A stretch of DNA of 64,000 nucleotides from Margaritispora aquatica (lineage: Eukaryota; Ascomycota; Leotiomycetes; Helotiales; Discinellaceae), in assembly GCA_007644065.1 (NCBI GenBank), contig VJWN01000042.1:1-64000 (forward strand), written 5' to 3'. Each line of letters begins with the position of its first letter. The stretch's first letter is position 1. Positions 43,559 through 55,392 of the stretch are shown one piece after another. The notes under the pieces are model-generated. The model made no database searches. It saw only the letters and a list, made by a program, of their open reading frames with translations, and was not told the DNA's origin. Position numbers and translations under genes: made by a program.

Positions 43559-45890
43559 CTATACCGGCCGGGTACTCCCAAGCTTGAATGGATAATCGTT
43601 ATCCACTTTTGTCAATGCGCCGATTATGTTCCGCTGTCCCCGAGCTGTCCACTGGCTAATGATTCGGAACCAGACCGAGCCAAGGCCGATGCAATGAGTT
43701 TGGCACCCGGAAGTAGAGTAAAGATTCCTTGCCTTTTCTAGATTCACTTCCGCTAGGTTTTTCCAATCAAGTCTAAACAATAGGTCGCTCATCGAATAGA
43801 AGATGATCATCTGCTGGAAATTAGGCAGCCAGCCAAAGGTTCTACCATTCAAGTTTGCAATATCTAGAGTTGCTTCCCACTGGCAAATTGCCTCTATACA
43901 CAGCGATTTGTCAGCTATATCTGAGATTTCGCAGAGCATATGTGCATTCATTGCAAGGCCCGCAGATGCTTCGAATTTATTCAGGCATGGAGGAAGGCCA
44001 GGAGTCGCTAGCTGTTGATAGTACTGGAGAAGAAGTCCGTAGGTATTCTTGGCTTGCTGGAGCAGAATTCGAGTGGTTTGCACGTCGGTCAGATATAAAG
44101 AAAGAGCCTCCATTAGATAAATTTCTGCTTGTGCTAGAGCAAATCGCCGACCCCTCCCATGATCTTTCCATGTTGAAAACATTGTGTTTTCCTCCTTAGC
44201 ATTCAGTAGAAGCCTTGCTTCATTGAAGGTTCCAAGTTCGCAGTATACAGCTATAAGGTGCGTGATAATCATTGGCTCGAGTTTGGCGGAGATGTCTCTC
44301 GTCGAGGAATGTAGAAGCTGATACAAATAGGTCTTTGCGTCATGAAATCTTCCTGCAAACCGGCAAATTCTCCCTCTGAACAAAGTGATCCTAGCCATGA
44401 GCCGGGACTCAAGTTCAGATGGAAATGTAGTATTTAGCGGCTTGAATAGATCTAGCTTCGCCTAGGCTTGAGGAAGATCATCGATGTCAATCATGTGCTG
44501 AATATCAAAAAGTAATGATTCTCTAAAATAGGTATTTCCGCTCTGTTGTGGATATTTCGTCACAGAACCACGAAATGAAAACGTATTCCTAGAAGGATAC
44601 AACCGATACAATTCTTTCTTCCGTAGACCAATTCGTGCAGCGAAGAGCCCTTGGGGGTCCAGCTCTACGACTTTAGAAGCGACTTCAAGTCCGAGGAACT
44701 TGTCCTCTCTAGAAGATAGAATTGAAAATGATAAGCAGAACTCGACTAGCCGCTCTTGGTACTTAAGCTCGAAGCAAGACCTTAGTTGATGGCCATCCTT
44801 TTGTACCAGATACTCCATAACGTGATGAGCGTTAAGGAGTAGTTTTCTACCGGTTGTGCTATAACTATTGAATCTAGTCAGCCAATCTGTGTACCATTAC
44901 ATTGATAGTCTCCTACCTGACTGGAAGTAAGTCCTGGTACGGTGGAAATGCGTGGCATAAGAGTTTGGAGCAACACATCATTGCTGCGGCCTTGATGGCC
45001 GGAGAAACTTCCCGTTCGAGCATTTCGATGACTTTGAGTGGTATGGTATAGGTAAGGGCAGCTGTGCGTTCAAGATAGTCGGATTTTATAAGGAACAATA
45101 TAGCGTTATCTTTCCGCTGGCTATTGGTAAACACAGCAGGGAGATCCAAAGGAGGGAGCCTCGCGGGCTCGCCAGAGCTATCATAAAGAGCATAATCTGC
45201 TTCAGCACATGAGAATAATATCTCGTGGACCTCGGCACCAAGGCGTGCGATTAAGAGCAATAGTTCATAAGCATCAGGGTTTCTAGTAAGGAAAGGTAAT
45301 TCCAAGGGAGTCTTCGAATGGGCTGGTGTAGGTATGTGCGGGGTTGATTTTGGAATTGCTGTACTATATGTACTCTTAACGGGTTGCTGTGGTTGAATCC
45401 ACTTCCGACTCTCGTTGTCGATCAGTTTTGGAAGCTCAAGTTCTATGATGAGAGCTTCCAGGGCAGTCTCCGGCAGTTCCCCAAGTGTTGCAGCCAACCT
45501 TTTTCCTTTTTGTCTTCCCTTTGCAACGGTATATGCGAAAACACCTAGTAAACCCCCATATTTATAAAAGAGGCACATAACATGATCCGATGAACTATTA
45601 GAGCACGACCGGTAAGTGTCTAATATGTCCTCTTTCGACTGTCCCCGTCGCCAGCTGGATACGGAAGAAAAGTAGATTTTCTTTATCTCTTGAATCGCTG
45701 CACGCTCGGTTCTTGTCACTTTTATATTCGCGGTGAGCGGCGGACAAGAAACATCGCTAAGTTCACTAACTTGAAAATCTTCCATAGTAAGAGCGTTGTT
45801 TTGTGGCAGGGCGTGTTGTGGAAATAGATAAGGCACAGTCTGCTTGCTTGTAAAACGGATTCGGAATGCTGTAACATTTGTCCGCGCCAT
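43559..45890 (-). pseudogene. TPR-like helical protein gene with one TAG
   Basis: Exon 1 starts at the ATG at 45890 (45785 is an alternative) and ends at 44917. After a 58-base intron, exon 2 is 43559..44858, joining as phase 2. The frame of about 757 codons is open except for TAG at 44462-44464. The N-terminal part has a low-complexity Pro/Thr/Ser segment and helices. From about residue 450 onward, alternating amphipathic helices such as 'FAGRFHDAKTYLYQLL' and 'HLIAVYCELGTFNEARLLL' look like tetratricopeptide repeats. A 102-base in-phase intron ending at the TAG is possible. The family is not one I know, but a protein-binding scaffold is likely. Confidence 0.55.
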
Positions 45891-46057
45891 GAGAGGTGCA
45901 CGTGATATAGATTTCATCTGGACTAGCAATGAATGTCGTACATTCCCAGTGGACCCCTCCCTTCAACAAAGTCACAGTTCAAAGCAGACAGCACTTGATG
46001 TAGAGAACTTCGAAACGCTAACGAGCAAAGACATCGTGCCAATTGCTACCTCTCTTT

Positions 46058-48676
46058 CTAAGCCACTAAACATTTATGCGTTACTTCCTTCCTGCACTTC
46101 CCACATATAGACACACAACAACGCTCACAGAACACAGCAGTCTCTGTGGGACCAGAATGCCCACAACTACTACAAATATCTGTCGTCACACGTGAGTCTC
46201 TACCCATAGCTTCACGGTGTGTTTTGGAGAGAGGGCCAAACATCTTTTTCTTGAGGTTGGCAACATCTTCCATGGCATAATCAAGAACTGGTATCCATCG
46301 CACAACTCCCTTTCCACCACCTGCGCCTTGTACTCCGTGGTGTACTACGTCTCGAGAATCAAGATATAGAAGACAACCGAGGCCTCGTATCTTAATATTC
46401 CTTGTTGCTCGCCCTAAACTCGTCTCTTGGATGAAGTCTGTAAGGACTTTCCCTATCCGAATAGATCGTTCCGCCCACTGTTCAGTCAAAGCACGTCGCA
46501 TAACACCTAGAGACCGAATGGCGGTTGCAGTTTCAAGGACGTCGGATATGATCTGTAGATTTTTGTAAATCTCTACTTTATCATCGTTTGTGAGATGGAA
46601 TTGGGACAACCACGGACCCCCCCAATCTAGTGCCACACCCGCTGTCAATAATCCTTTTCTAAAGAAAATCACATCTAGATGATAGGAGGAGTACTCCAAT
46701 CTTTGAAAAGCAAACGGCTTGCCACATCTAAGAAGTGATAAAGTCTCATCCACACAGAGAACAATCCCCACATTAGAGCAAGCTGTGTTTATGTTTGACC
46801 ATTCGGATTGTGGCATAACCCTCCCATCTTTCCATCGTATAATCTCTGTAACTAGGGCAAAACATCCATCTTTTTTCGCCTTTCTAAGTTGTCCTTCGAT
46901 GGAGATCAAAGAACTACCTTCTGTTCTGATCGTGATATATCGTAGACCACATGCCACTTCAGTAGTTAGTATAAAGACAGAATCATAGGCTCCTGGACCA
47001 TATGATGCCCCATACGTCCCTTCTGTTCGAGCAAAGTTAGGAAATGATTTGCAGTCCTCCAGGGTCGCATTTGAAGATGGAGAAGCATATGATATTTCAC
47101 TAAGAAGTGAATGAAGTGATGGCGGATTGATATCGCTAACATGTGCATGGAATCGGACTGGAGTAGCTCCAAAGAGACTTTCGAATGCTTCTCGATGTCT
47201 GCGAAGCAATTCAAGCTTCTGGAATCCTTCGAAGAAGATCTGATTTGTAGAGAATCTCTTCCACATTTGTACCACTTCCTGATCAGCCAAAGGACCAGAG
47301 ATCGTCGAATCCGTTGTTAAGTATTGTCCGTAGCCACTGTGGAGATCGAATTGAGGAACCCACTGCGGGTTACAAAGACCCTAGGGCTCTTCAAATATCG
47401 CTTTCTCTCTCGCGCGGATATAGGCAATCCAGGCAGCACATTCTTTCGCATATTTGTTGAATTTAAGGAATATGGTTTGACACCAATGGATTGATTGTCT
47501 ATACTTCAACTCTACAGAAATCTCCGAACCAATCTTCGTTTTATCAATACTGTTATTCTCTAAACATTTCGAATTGTCCTCCGCCCCATACATACTGCCA
47601 CCCGCTGACGGTAAGTCTGAGGGAACCGAGACCGAACTTTCTTGTTTAGCCAAACTTTGGCACGTTGAGGCCTGTGCTAAAGCGATTTGAGAAGTCACCT
47701 CCTGGAGTATCCTCAAGCCGTTAGCTGTTGTTCTTTTCATTTCTTGTTTGTGCTTGCCTCTCTTTTGGACTCTCTGTGTCTTATCCTGTTTCTCCGTTGT
47801 CTGTATGCGCTTTTCGATCTCTGGTCCCAGTGGTTCCATTACACGTGTCTTCTCATTGAGGGTACCCGTTATCTTCCACTCAGTATATCTTTCGGCGTGA
47901 ATGATCTCCGATCGGTCCATTTCCTGGTACTGAAATGTATAGTAATACTCGTTTTTCTTTATAAGCTCAGGTTGATTAAGTATTCTTGCAGCTGACTTGG
48001 GCTCCCAAAGATAGCGGATATGAACAATATTATCAGTAAATGATAGTACACAAGCTACATCCTATTCTTCAGACACATTGACAACAACGATATCACCAAT
48101 CTGAATCGCTACCAACCCGGCTTTGGCTTTAGCTTGTCTTTTGGGATTTTGTCGCCTAGTTTGTGGTACTTCAGTTACTTGAGGAGAGGTGGTTAATGAT
48201 CTTTTCCTCTTCCTGTGATGGTTCAGAGTTTGCTGTCCCGTAGGAGGCAGCTTTTCTTCTGGTGACACAAGGATAGTGTTTCCATCTAGTGACATATCGA
48301 CGAGATCTTCCTTTGGTAACATTGAAGTAGAGGGCTCGCTTGGTGATGAAACGGCGATGGGTAGCGGAGTGATGACGTTTTCTTTTGGCAATGGAAGTAG
48401 TGACGAGTGTGTTATTGGTGATTCCCTTTGGTGCAATGAATAGATGAAGTCTGCTGTTGGTAATGTAAAAGTGACCTTTGGGGGTAATCCGAGGTTCAAG
48501 TCCTGTGTTAGTGCCGCAGAAGTGAGGTCTTGAGGTGGTTCGACAATCAAGTCTTCTATTGGTACTGTTGAAGCGAAGTCTCGGGGTGATTCGACGACAA
48601 GTTCCTCTTCTGGTGAATAGCTAGTGAGGTCTTCTTTTGAGCTAAGGTCTTGGCTGAAGATGTTCCACAAGTCCAT
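46058..48676 (-). pseudogene. Class III aminotransferase-like frame with N-terminal chromatin-type part and zinc tail; two TAGs
   Basis: A single frame of 873 codons from the ATG at 48676 to the stop at 46058 is open except for TAG at 48062-48064 and 47381-47383. Order of parts: a Pro/Ser-rich N-terminus, a nuclear-type stretch (NHHRKRKRSL), then 'IQIGDIVVVNVSEE' and 'IVHIRYLWEPKS', which suggest a BAH- or Tudor-like barrel. A basic coiled stretch follows, then a class III PLP aminotransferase domain ('PQFDLHSGYGQYL', 'GIVLCVDETLSLL', and the likely PLP Lys in 'DVIFFRKGL'). The tail is Cys-rich ('CSSCGHSGP' with C-x2-C pairs). The stops may instead divide three genes, but the aminotransferase homology begins right after the second TAG with no nearby ATG. 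Confidence 0.55.
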
Positions 48677-49390
48677 AACGAAAAGTTTGCTGGGTTGAAA
48701 GAAGCTACTGTGTTGGTCAACACTTTGCGGTCGATCCTCTCTTGAGAGTGCGACCAAATTATTGTGGCGTAGCTAACATGAGACATGTAGCCTTTTCCAG
48801 ACTGAGACGTATAGGCTGGCCCGTGGACTGGCTGTATGCATGTGGCCGAATGCAATCTCGCAATCTCCCAACCTTACAGGCTCCCAGCACACGTATTTGA
48901 TCAAGACCAAATCAACCAGGGATTCCAGGCTTGTAGTATCCCATTCAAACGCGGGAGTGCATGGAGTTGGGATGACGATCTTACACTCTCGCGAGCTCAC
49001 AAAATTGCCGCTCACCTAGAGCGGATCACTTACAGTGCAGACCATGAATACAGCTGCGAGACTTGCGTAGTAGCCGAATAAGTTTTGGGCTGCCTGCCTT
49101 GTGGCCTATTGCTGGGATAAGAAATGGTCAATATCACATATGGTAGGGGATTGTGACAAGGTAGTATTTCCACAGTGTAGCTAGTTATCTTAATTTCACC
49201 AACACACGGATGAACGAAAGTAAAGTTTAGATCACAACAACAACAACAATTATAAACGTACAGCATCAACCCTTGTATCTTTCCGTTATCTCCATCAATC
49301 TTATGCTCCAAGCTTTCCTATTCCAAATCACAAGGTCGATCTAATATGAAGCTCGTACCTGGTATTCGAAGTCTCTCAAAGTTTTTACCT
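48677..49390. other. Intergenic
   Basis: A plus-strand frame of 81 codons (48836-49081, ending 'YSCETCVVAE') has an ATG but no other support. Otherwise nothing was recognised. Confidence 0.3.
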
Positions 49391-49960
49391 CTAGAGACAC
49401 CTTGAAGTATTCGGGTGACCTCTGCTGTATATGCCAAAGTTTCCTTGTCCGAAACTGAATTCTAGGATATCCTGGTTTCCGTGGCTGTAGAAGATGACCT
49501 GGAACGTTTCCAAAGACGGCGGAACATTCGTTATCTCTTGTATATATGTCCGCAGGATGCTTGTTACCGTGGAGAAGGCGGATGGTTGGTACCCGCCACT
49601 GCCTCGAGATTGGAGGTGGGTTCTTTGACAGCACCTCACACTTTCCTGAGCTCCGCTTCAGTTTTTGCGTGGAATGGGAAAACCGAGGCACTTACTGCAA
49701 GTACTGAAGTGGTCGACATAATCGTATTTTTTCTTACAGCCATGACGGCCTTTGTCCTCATACGGCTGGCACCACTCAGCAACATAGTAGTAGCTATGAC
49801 TGCATAGGTATTCACGACGCCCAAATAAACACCTAATTTATCATTAAAGTCTAGCTGGTAACAATATTCTAAGGGGAGCCACTTACATTGTAACGAATGA
49901 TTAAAGTTGGTTTGCAAAATCAAGGCAAAGAGAAGGCTGTTCAGTTTGATCTGGCTGCAG
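49391..49960 (-). CDS. Partial gene model, three exons, start not found
   Basis: Exons ending at 49887, then 49696..49799 and 49391..49645, join in frame with perfect donors (GTAAGTGG, GTAAGTGC). The peptide begins hydrophobic ('SLLFALILQTNF'). It continues with 'LLSGASRMRTKAVM' and ends with a region 'LRTYIQEITNVPPSLETFQ' before TAG. The first exon has no in-frame ATG back to a TAA at about 49976, so the start lies in an unseen exon or is lost. Unknown family. Confidence 0.38.
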
Positions 49961-50284
49961 GTACCTTCGCTTAAACGTTAGTCACATGGTACATGGTTGA
50001 GAGAGTGCAAGGATATCATATTTGACCAGGATGTTACGTTTTCACCGGGATGTCATATTTGACCAGGATGTTATGTTTTCACCAGGCTGTCATATTTGAC
50101 CAGGATGTTATGTTTTCACGGATGTCATATTTGACCAAGGATGTCATGCACATTTCACCAGGATGTCATGTTTTCACCAGAATATCATGGGTGGTGCTTG
50201 GTGTTCAATCATTAAGATAAATAAGCCTGCCTTGATCAAATGAATAAAGTAGAAACCATTTTTTGAACATTCTCTCTAGTCGCA
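49961..50284. other. Intergenic, mostly repeat array
   Basis: Occupied mainly by the repeat at 50020-50190; no gene. Confidence 0.4.
50020..50190. repeat. Tandem repeat, 36-38-bp unit, about five copies
   Basis: Unit of the form 'gatgtcatatttgaccagga' followed by 'tgttatgttttcaccag'; copies vary by small indels and substitutions. Confidence 0.8.
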
Positions 50285-50664
50285 ATGGGAGGACGCTATT
50301 CCAAATATAAATGCAAGTACTGGTTGACTTATAATTGCATCCGCTGGGTTTGGGTAAACAACGCTCCATGTGCACATTGTCTGGTAAGTTCTTGCATTTT
50401 TGGAGACTTGGATTAGAAACTCATTTTGTGGAGGCCGAGGGACGAGACTAGGACAGATAAAGGATCAATCAGCGATGGATGCAGGAGTGGGTATGTATCT
50501 CACTGTTCAACATTCCTTACGCTCTAATGCTGAGTCTTTCTAGAGATTTTGCTGGACACAGCTGGGAGGATGGCGGGAAAGATGGTTGTTACCATAATAA
50601 TTATGGAGATAGAATTCAGCTCACCCAGTGGGTAGTTTTCTATTATACAATGAAAACATATTGA
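50285..50664 (+). CDS. Small Cys/Trp-rich protein, two splice models
   Basis: Exon 1 (50285..50383) encodes 'GGRYSKYKCKYWLTY' and 'APCAHCL', with paired cysteines and many aromatics, followed by GTAAGT. The last intron (50491-50543, GTATGT...TTCTAG with a CTAATG branch site) is secure. In model A, exon 2 is 50457..50490 and the protein ends at 50635. In model B, exon 2 is 50417..50490 and it ends at TGA 50664, but its first intron would be only 33 bases. Family unknown; a metal-binding small protein is possible. Confidence 0.4.
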
Positions 50665-51010
50665 ATTTGCTTGCACCTTTAAAAGACGATCATGATGTCC
50701 GCTTCCACCGATTAGATATCGGCGTCTAGGGGGCCTTTTTTTTGGCTTCAGTTCCCCGCATTGGTCTGTTATATTGACTGACAGCTGCGTGTATACATGC
50801 ATCATCAATCGCTCACTGCATTACCAAGACCGAATCGGGGGGTGCTATTTGTTTCTTGCTGCGGTCAATGTCTTAATGTCGTACTTCATGAAAGTTTAGG
50901 TATGATTCACTATGTATTTATAGCCAACACTTCGTAGCGATAATGCCATCCGAACATTGCATAGATTCTTCTCGAGACAGAAAATAACTCCTTAGCCAGG
51001 TCGACGCAAC
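50665..51010. promoter_or_regulatory. Upstream region of the ABC gene
   Basis: About 350 bases; no gene and no strong TATA box. Confidence 0.3.
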
Positions 51011-52848
51011 ATGTATTGTGAAAGATTACCTCTGATTGAACCGGCCAGAGTTCACTCACAGCACTCGCGGTTACACTATAGTGGTTTGATGGAGTATGTT
51101 AAAGACAAACGAGCAGTATGGGAGAGCTCTTTCGGATATTTGAGAGATACGTGCGATAGGTACCTCAAAGCATTTCAATATGCGCTGCCACTGGTGTGGC
51201 CAGATAAGGAAAGCGGCCTCCAATATCGACCGATTCAGTGCTTTGGAATATTTTTTCTGCATCGTGTCCTATATATACTCGTGCCGTACCTTTTTGGGAG
51301 TCTAATCAAGGCTCTCGAGGATGGGAAACGGGATGTATGGGTCTGGATTTTGTTGAACGGACTCCTCGTTTGCCGGTTTGTTAAGGACTACGTGTGCAAA
51401 AATCTCCAGTCCTGGCTTTGGCTGGAAGTCGCCTTGAGATCCCAGCAGGTGATTGCTTTAAAGTTTTTGGATAAGATATTCGACTGTCCAGAAGATGAGA
51501 GGTGGGCTACTGGCGGCTTGCTATCCGATTTTAACAAAGGCGGTTGTCTGAACAAATGCCTCGAGCAGGCAATATTTGTCTGGACCGCGGTAGCCTTTGA
51601 TCTCGTTACAACAGCAATATCAGTGTACTTACTTCTTGGTATGACCTACGGCTTTTTGTGTGCTTCAATAAGCGTGTGTTATATATGTTGCATCGCACGC
51701 AATGCCCATCGCTCTCTGCCTTTGAGCCGAGGAGTAGTTGGATCGAAGCGACAGAAAGATGTAGTTGCGTATGTTGATTTCTAGAACCAATGTCAAAGAC
51801 CATTTCCTAACTGTGTTCTAGAAAGCCAATCCTTGGAGCTATACTCGACATTGTCCTACAAAATGGCATCAAAAGAGAAGTCAACAATTTCAAGGTAGCG
51901 CAAGACAGCTACCATAACCAAAAGCTGAACACATCTATTGCCCTAATATTTCAGACAACATTTCCAAACATAGTCTTCCTCGTGGGATCCTTTATCATGT
52001 CTACTTTTACACTTTGGCAAATAACAAATGAACACAGAACTGTACAGCACCTTGTCCTTTTGCTTACGTTTATGAAGCAGTTACAAGAGACACTAGATTC
52101 ATTGGGAGCTTCAGTACAAGAATTCCTTAATGGAGTCGTGGATACCGAGCGTATATTACGCGTGTTGATGGAAGATTCGAAAAGAATAAACACTATAGGT
52201 GGAATGGAGATCATCAAGGCCGCCAACATAGAGTTCGAATCAGTGAAAGTCGGGTCCAAGTCTCTGGACCTGCAGTGCAAAGAGGGTGGAATCACTACTA
52301 TATCTAATCTTTTAGATCACGAGAGGCAAACTCTAGGATACCGTCTCATCCGTATCACCGATTTGCAGAATGGCACTATCAGAATTGGGGGATTCGACAT
52401 CCAAAAATACTCCACTGACCTTTTGCGACGTAAAATTGGCTTCCTCCCACGCGAATGCAAGCTTTTGGGGAAAACGATCATGCAGAGCCTCAGATATGGT
52501 TTGCGAGACTCAGAAAGCATCGAAGATCAGACCGTAATTGCTGCCTGTCGAGAAGTCAATATACATAATACTATCACGAGGTTCCCCGGGACCTACAATG
52601 CTCTACTGTCTCACAGAGGAGATGGTTTTGGAAGGGAGGAGAGGAGACGTTTTGCATTGGCAAGAGGGATCCTTCAGAAACTCCAGATTTTAGTCGTTGA
52701 CGGGGCCATTACTACCATAGAAGGGGAAACTGAAGCAGGGTTAAGAAATGTATTGGCTGCGATATATAACCGGCGAACTGTATTATTATTACGCGAGCCA
52801 GAGCCAGACCCAGAAGTGGTACAGACGCTCGAAGTGTCAGTACCATAG
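51011..52848 (+). CDS. Degenerate ABC half-transporter, HMT1/ATM1-like
   Basis: Exons 51011..51768 and 51822..52848 (phase 2), 594 residues, unbroken. The membrane half resembles the HMT1 group of ABCB half-transporters: 'AFQYALPLVWPDKESGLQ', 'LYILVPYLFGSLI', and later 'FQTTFPNIVFLVGSFIM'. The nucleotide-binding half is recognisable from 'DLQNGTIRIGGFDIQKYS' and 'LLRRKIGFLPRECKLL'. Walker A is missing (the place of GxxGxGKST reads 'GITTISNLLDHE'). The signature LSGGE is eroded to 'GDGFGREERRRFALARGIL'. Walker B reads 'ILVVDGAITTI' without the catalytic Glu. It should not hydrolyse ATP by itself. It may be a decaying gene or a non-catalytic partner. Confidence 0.72.
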
Positions 52849-53512
52849 AGAGCACCAGTGGCACGTATGGATTAGGGCGTAGAATCGGATCGATGGAAGA
52901 ACTCAATCTAAGGTGGGTTTCCATGAGGCTTGATAGACCTCGCAACTAATTATGGAATTAGGATCAGTCATTGCATTATCGGTGCAAATAGAAGGAATGA
53001 AGTACAGCTTTTTGGGGTTTCCAGTATCATAATCGTGATTGCTTTCGATACTACTGGAAAGGTGTATGAACACTACTCAAGCACCGCCCTTTATCATTGC
53101 CACTGTGACAATTTCGCTGCCAAATATAGGAAACACAATTCTCGACCCCAAATCCTGACTCCTGTACAATTCGAACGAGACGATATAAACCAAGAAAGTC
53201 GCTATATTACCAGACGAGTAAGGGCCTAGCACTCTCTATCGAGGAGGTTAGTACTTGAAAGTAATGGGAAGTTGCTGACAACATACAATAGAACCATCAG
53301 CTTGCAGGGGGGGGTCCCTTCAGTTGTTGCACCCCACTGTACGGCTAACCAGTGCAGCTGCACCCCACTATACGGCTAACCAGTGCAGCTGCACCGGCAC
53401 TTATGATATCACGTGATTAGTGGCCGTGCACCGCGACATGCAAAACAGCAGCAGCATCAGTTACAACAAAACTACCTCCATCAAGTTGTCCTGATACACC
53501 TTATCTACCACT
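52849..53512. other. Intergenic
   Basis: The open frame 52930-53229 begins with TTG and has no features. The stretch contains the 31-bp repeat listed next. Confidence 0.3.
53330..53394. repeat. Two tandem copies of a 31-bp unit
   Basis: Both copies carry 'caccccact(g/a)tacggcta' followed by 'accagtgcagctg'; one transition separates them. Confidence 0.85.
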
Positions 53513-53800
53513 ATGTCACTCGTCGCTATGAGCAGCACTGGATCTCACCGACCTCAGCGGCCTTTACAACAATAGCCTACTGCCAAAGGCTCCCTTCAAC
53601 TCGAGTTACCCCAAGAGAGTAAAGATAGGATTCTGGCTTTATTCTCTTCTGCAGCTTCCACCGACCTCCTATTTTCACCCAGACACACCTCCAGACGTAG
53701 TATGTTCCTCAAAGGAACCCAATCACGAACCCAACGTCCCTGCTTCCTCGCAAGTCCATCAGCCTTACAGAAAGGGAAGGGACAGGGAACGTCTGAGTAG
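53513..53800 (+). pseudogene. Small uncharacterised gene with one TAG
   Basis: 96 codons from the ATG at 53513 to TAG at 53798, open except for TAG 53573-53575. That stop follows two Gln codons ('PLQQ*PTAKG'), so loss of a third Gln (CAG) is the simplest explanation. Composition is polar and basic, with Ser, Arg and Gln. No domain. Confidence 0.35.
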
Positions 53801-54177
53801 TGTTGATGTCACTTGTGGCTTTCTAGAAATATAGAGATTGATTCATAAAGTGTTGTCTCTAAAATAACTCAACCCTGATCGCATTCTCTCCTGGCCCGCA
53901 GTGGCCAACTCGGCCATTTGTACTGACCCCACAGTTTATGTGCTTGCTGGCCATACATACAGCCTAGTATATTGAGGCCGAAAGAAGGGCTGAATATGAA
54001 ATGTGTCGTCGCAGCACCTGGGCGTCACGCTATGCAAGTGCCCGCCCAGGCTGCACAAGCTCCAGAACTTGTTCTATCTCATCTTACTACATGAGAAGAA
54101 GTAGTCTCTCACATTCACTTCAACTTTATTCCATTCCACTTACTCCGCCAAACCGAACAGCTTACAGAAGTATAGTC
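53801..54177. other. Intergenic
   Basis: No gene supported. Confidence 0.3.
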
Positions 54178-55021
54178 ATGGATATAAATGACCCAAAATG
54201 TACCAATCTGGCTCTCTTAGCGGAGGTTTGTGAACGGGCACAGAAAGCAAGAAGCTCAAACATGGTATGTCTTCTTAAAGGTCATTTGTTGCTATCTTAA
54301 TACAAAGTAGAAGCGACACGACGATATCTCTTTTACAGATCCACTTCAATCACAATCTCAACCACTACCTCAAGTTGAATTACAACTTCAACCTCAACCT
54401 CAAGTACAAGGTCAGCCTCAAATCTAAGGACATCCTCAATTTCAATTCCAATATATTTCGAAGAGTACCACGAAGAAGGTGTTCCAACGCACGCAGCAAA
54501 CACCAGCTTTTCAACCAGCATCGTCTGTTTTTGATCATATGGACGAATTCAGCCTCGAACTTAAGCGAGCAAGCGAGCCTATACATTATTTGTGGTACTG
54601 TCGATTTGATATGGGGGATACACTTGATGGGGCTATTAAGAAATCCTTCGAGAAGTTCTATCATGTCCTAGATGTAGGCAATAGTCTCGAGGGTCATAGA
54701 TCTCGCATACGCTCTTTCTTTAAGTCAATCACATATCCTGAAGGCAACTTCTACGACAACTTCAATCAAGGCCACCGTCTCTGTGATATAACCGACACGG
54801 CACTCAAATACTCGTGGGTTTCGGATATTCTGAAAATTGGGATTCGGGACCCACGGTATCGCCGCTGGGCGCATGATCAATTCTCTCGGTGTAAGGATGC
54901 TGAGGCAAGGATAGCCATGAGTAAAGAAACCAGCACCGAAAGATATAATACTACACACTCGACGATTGCAGGCATAACCAATGTCCCAGCCTCTATTCCG
55001 TTGCACCGTCCCTACGTGTAA
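54178..55021 (+). pseudogene. Gln-rich protein gene with one TAA
   Basis: Exon 1 is 54178..54264, followed by a 46-base intron. Exon 2 is 54311..55021, in frame (266 codons). A TAA (54425-54427) falls inside a Gln-rich repeat ('QPQVQGQPQI*GHPQFQFQ'), where CAA is the evident ancestral codon. Beyond it the frame is open for 198 codons and encodes a globular helical domain ('SFEKFYHVLDVGNSLEGHR', 'FFKSITYPEGNFYDNF') that I do not recognise. This locus is the clearest single case of Gln-to-stop change in the window. Confidence 0.5.
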
Positions 55022-55100
55022 GGTATTTTCCACGAGAAACTTAACATCAGGAGACATATTGCTCAACTTTGTGGAGATCACACTGAAGTAGCACTGGAGG

Positions 55101-55192
55101 GTGGGATCAAATAGCTAGCGCTAGGACTTGACATTGGGATACTCGATGGAGTAGCGAAGCGGGTAGGGGGCGCGAGAATAGGCTACTTCCAC
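55101..55192. repeat. Dispersed repeat block A, copy 1
   Basis: About 92 bp matching 62679-62774 ('gtgggatcaaatagctagcg' against 'atgggatcaagtagctggcg', then 'gtagcgaagcgggtagggggcg'). Differences are mostly transitions. Confidence 0.7.
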
Positions 55193-55318
55193 TAGGGTTA
55201 GGGTATTGTGCTTATATGGTTCGTGCAATCATCTTGGACGTCCTTCTCCGGCTATTTGTTAGTGAATCATATGGGTTAGTGGCTCGGCTTACGTGAGAGA
55301 AATTTAGAAAGCCTTCAG

Positions 55319-55392
55319 CTAACATCTTCTTCTGGGTTTAAGGACGTTGGGGGTTTTGTATAGGGGGAGATGAATGGTTGAGTTCTTGCCAT
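55319..55392. repeat. Dispersed repeat block B, copy 1
   Basis: Matches 63912-63985 at roughly 70 percent by eye, including 'ggttgagttcttgcc' against 'ggttgagtacttgtc'. Read on the minus strand, both encode a similar short peptide (TQPFISPY / TQPCIAPF), so a decayed coding exon is possible. Confidence 0.5.

Noticed and set aside
20938..48064. Explaining all internal TAGs as acceptors of short introns
   Set aside because: In-phase GT sites exist for some (20938, 32756, 44462, 48062). But they would delete conserved residues or lack branch sites, and for 24772 and 47381 no intron keeps frame. TAA cases cannot be explained this way.
29507..50190. CRISPR-like arrays
   Set aside because: The arrays are head-to-tail minisatellites with no unique spacers, in a eukaryotic genome.
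52930..53229. 100-codon plus-strand frame after the ABC gene
   Set aside because: It starts with TTG and has no ATG or recognisable domain.
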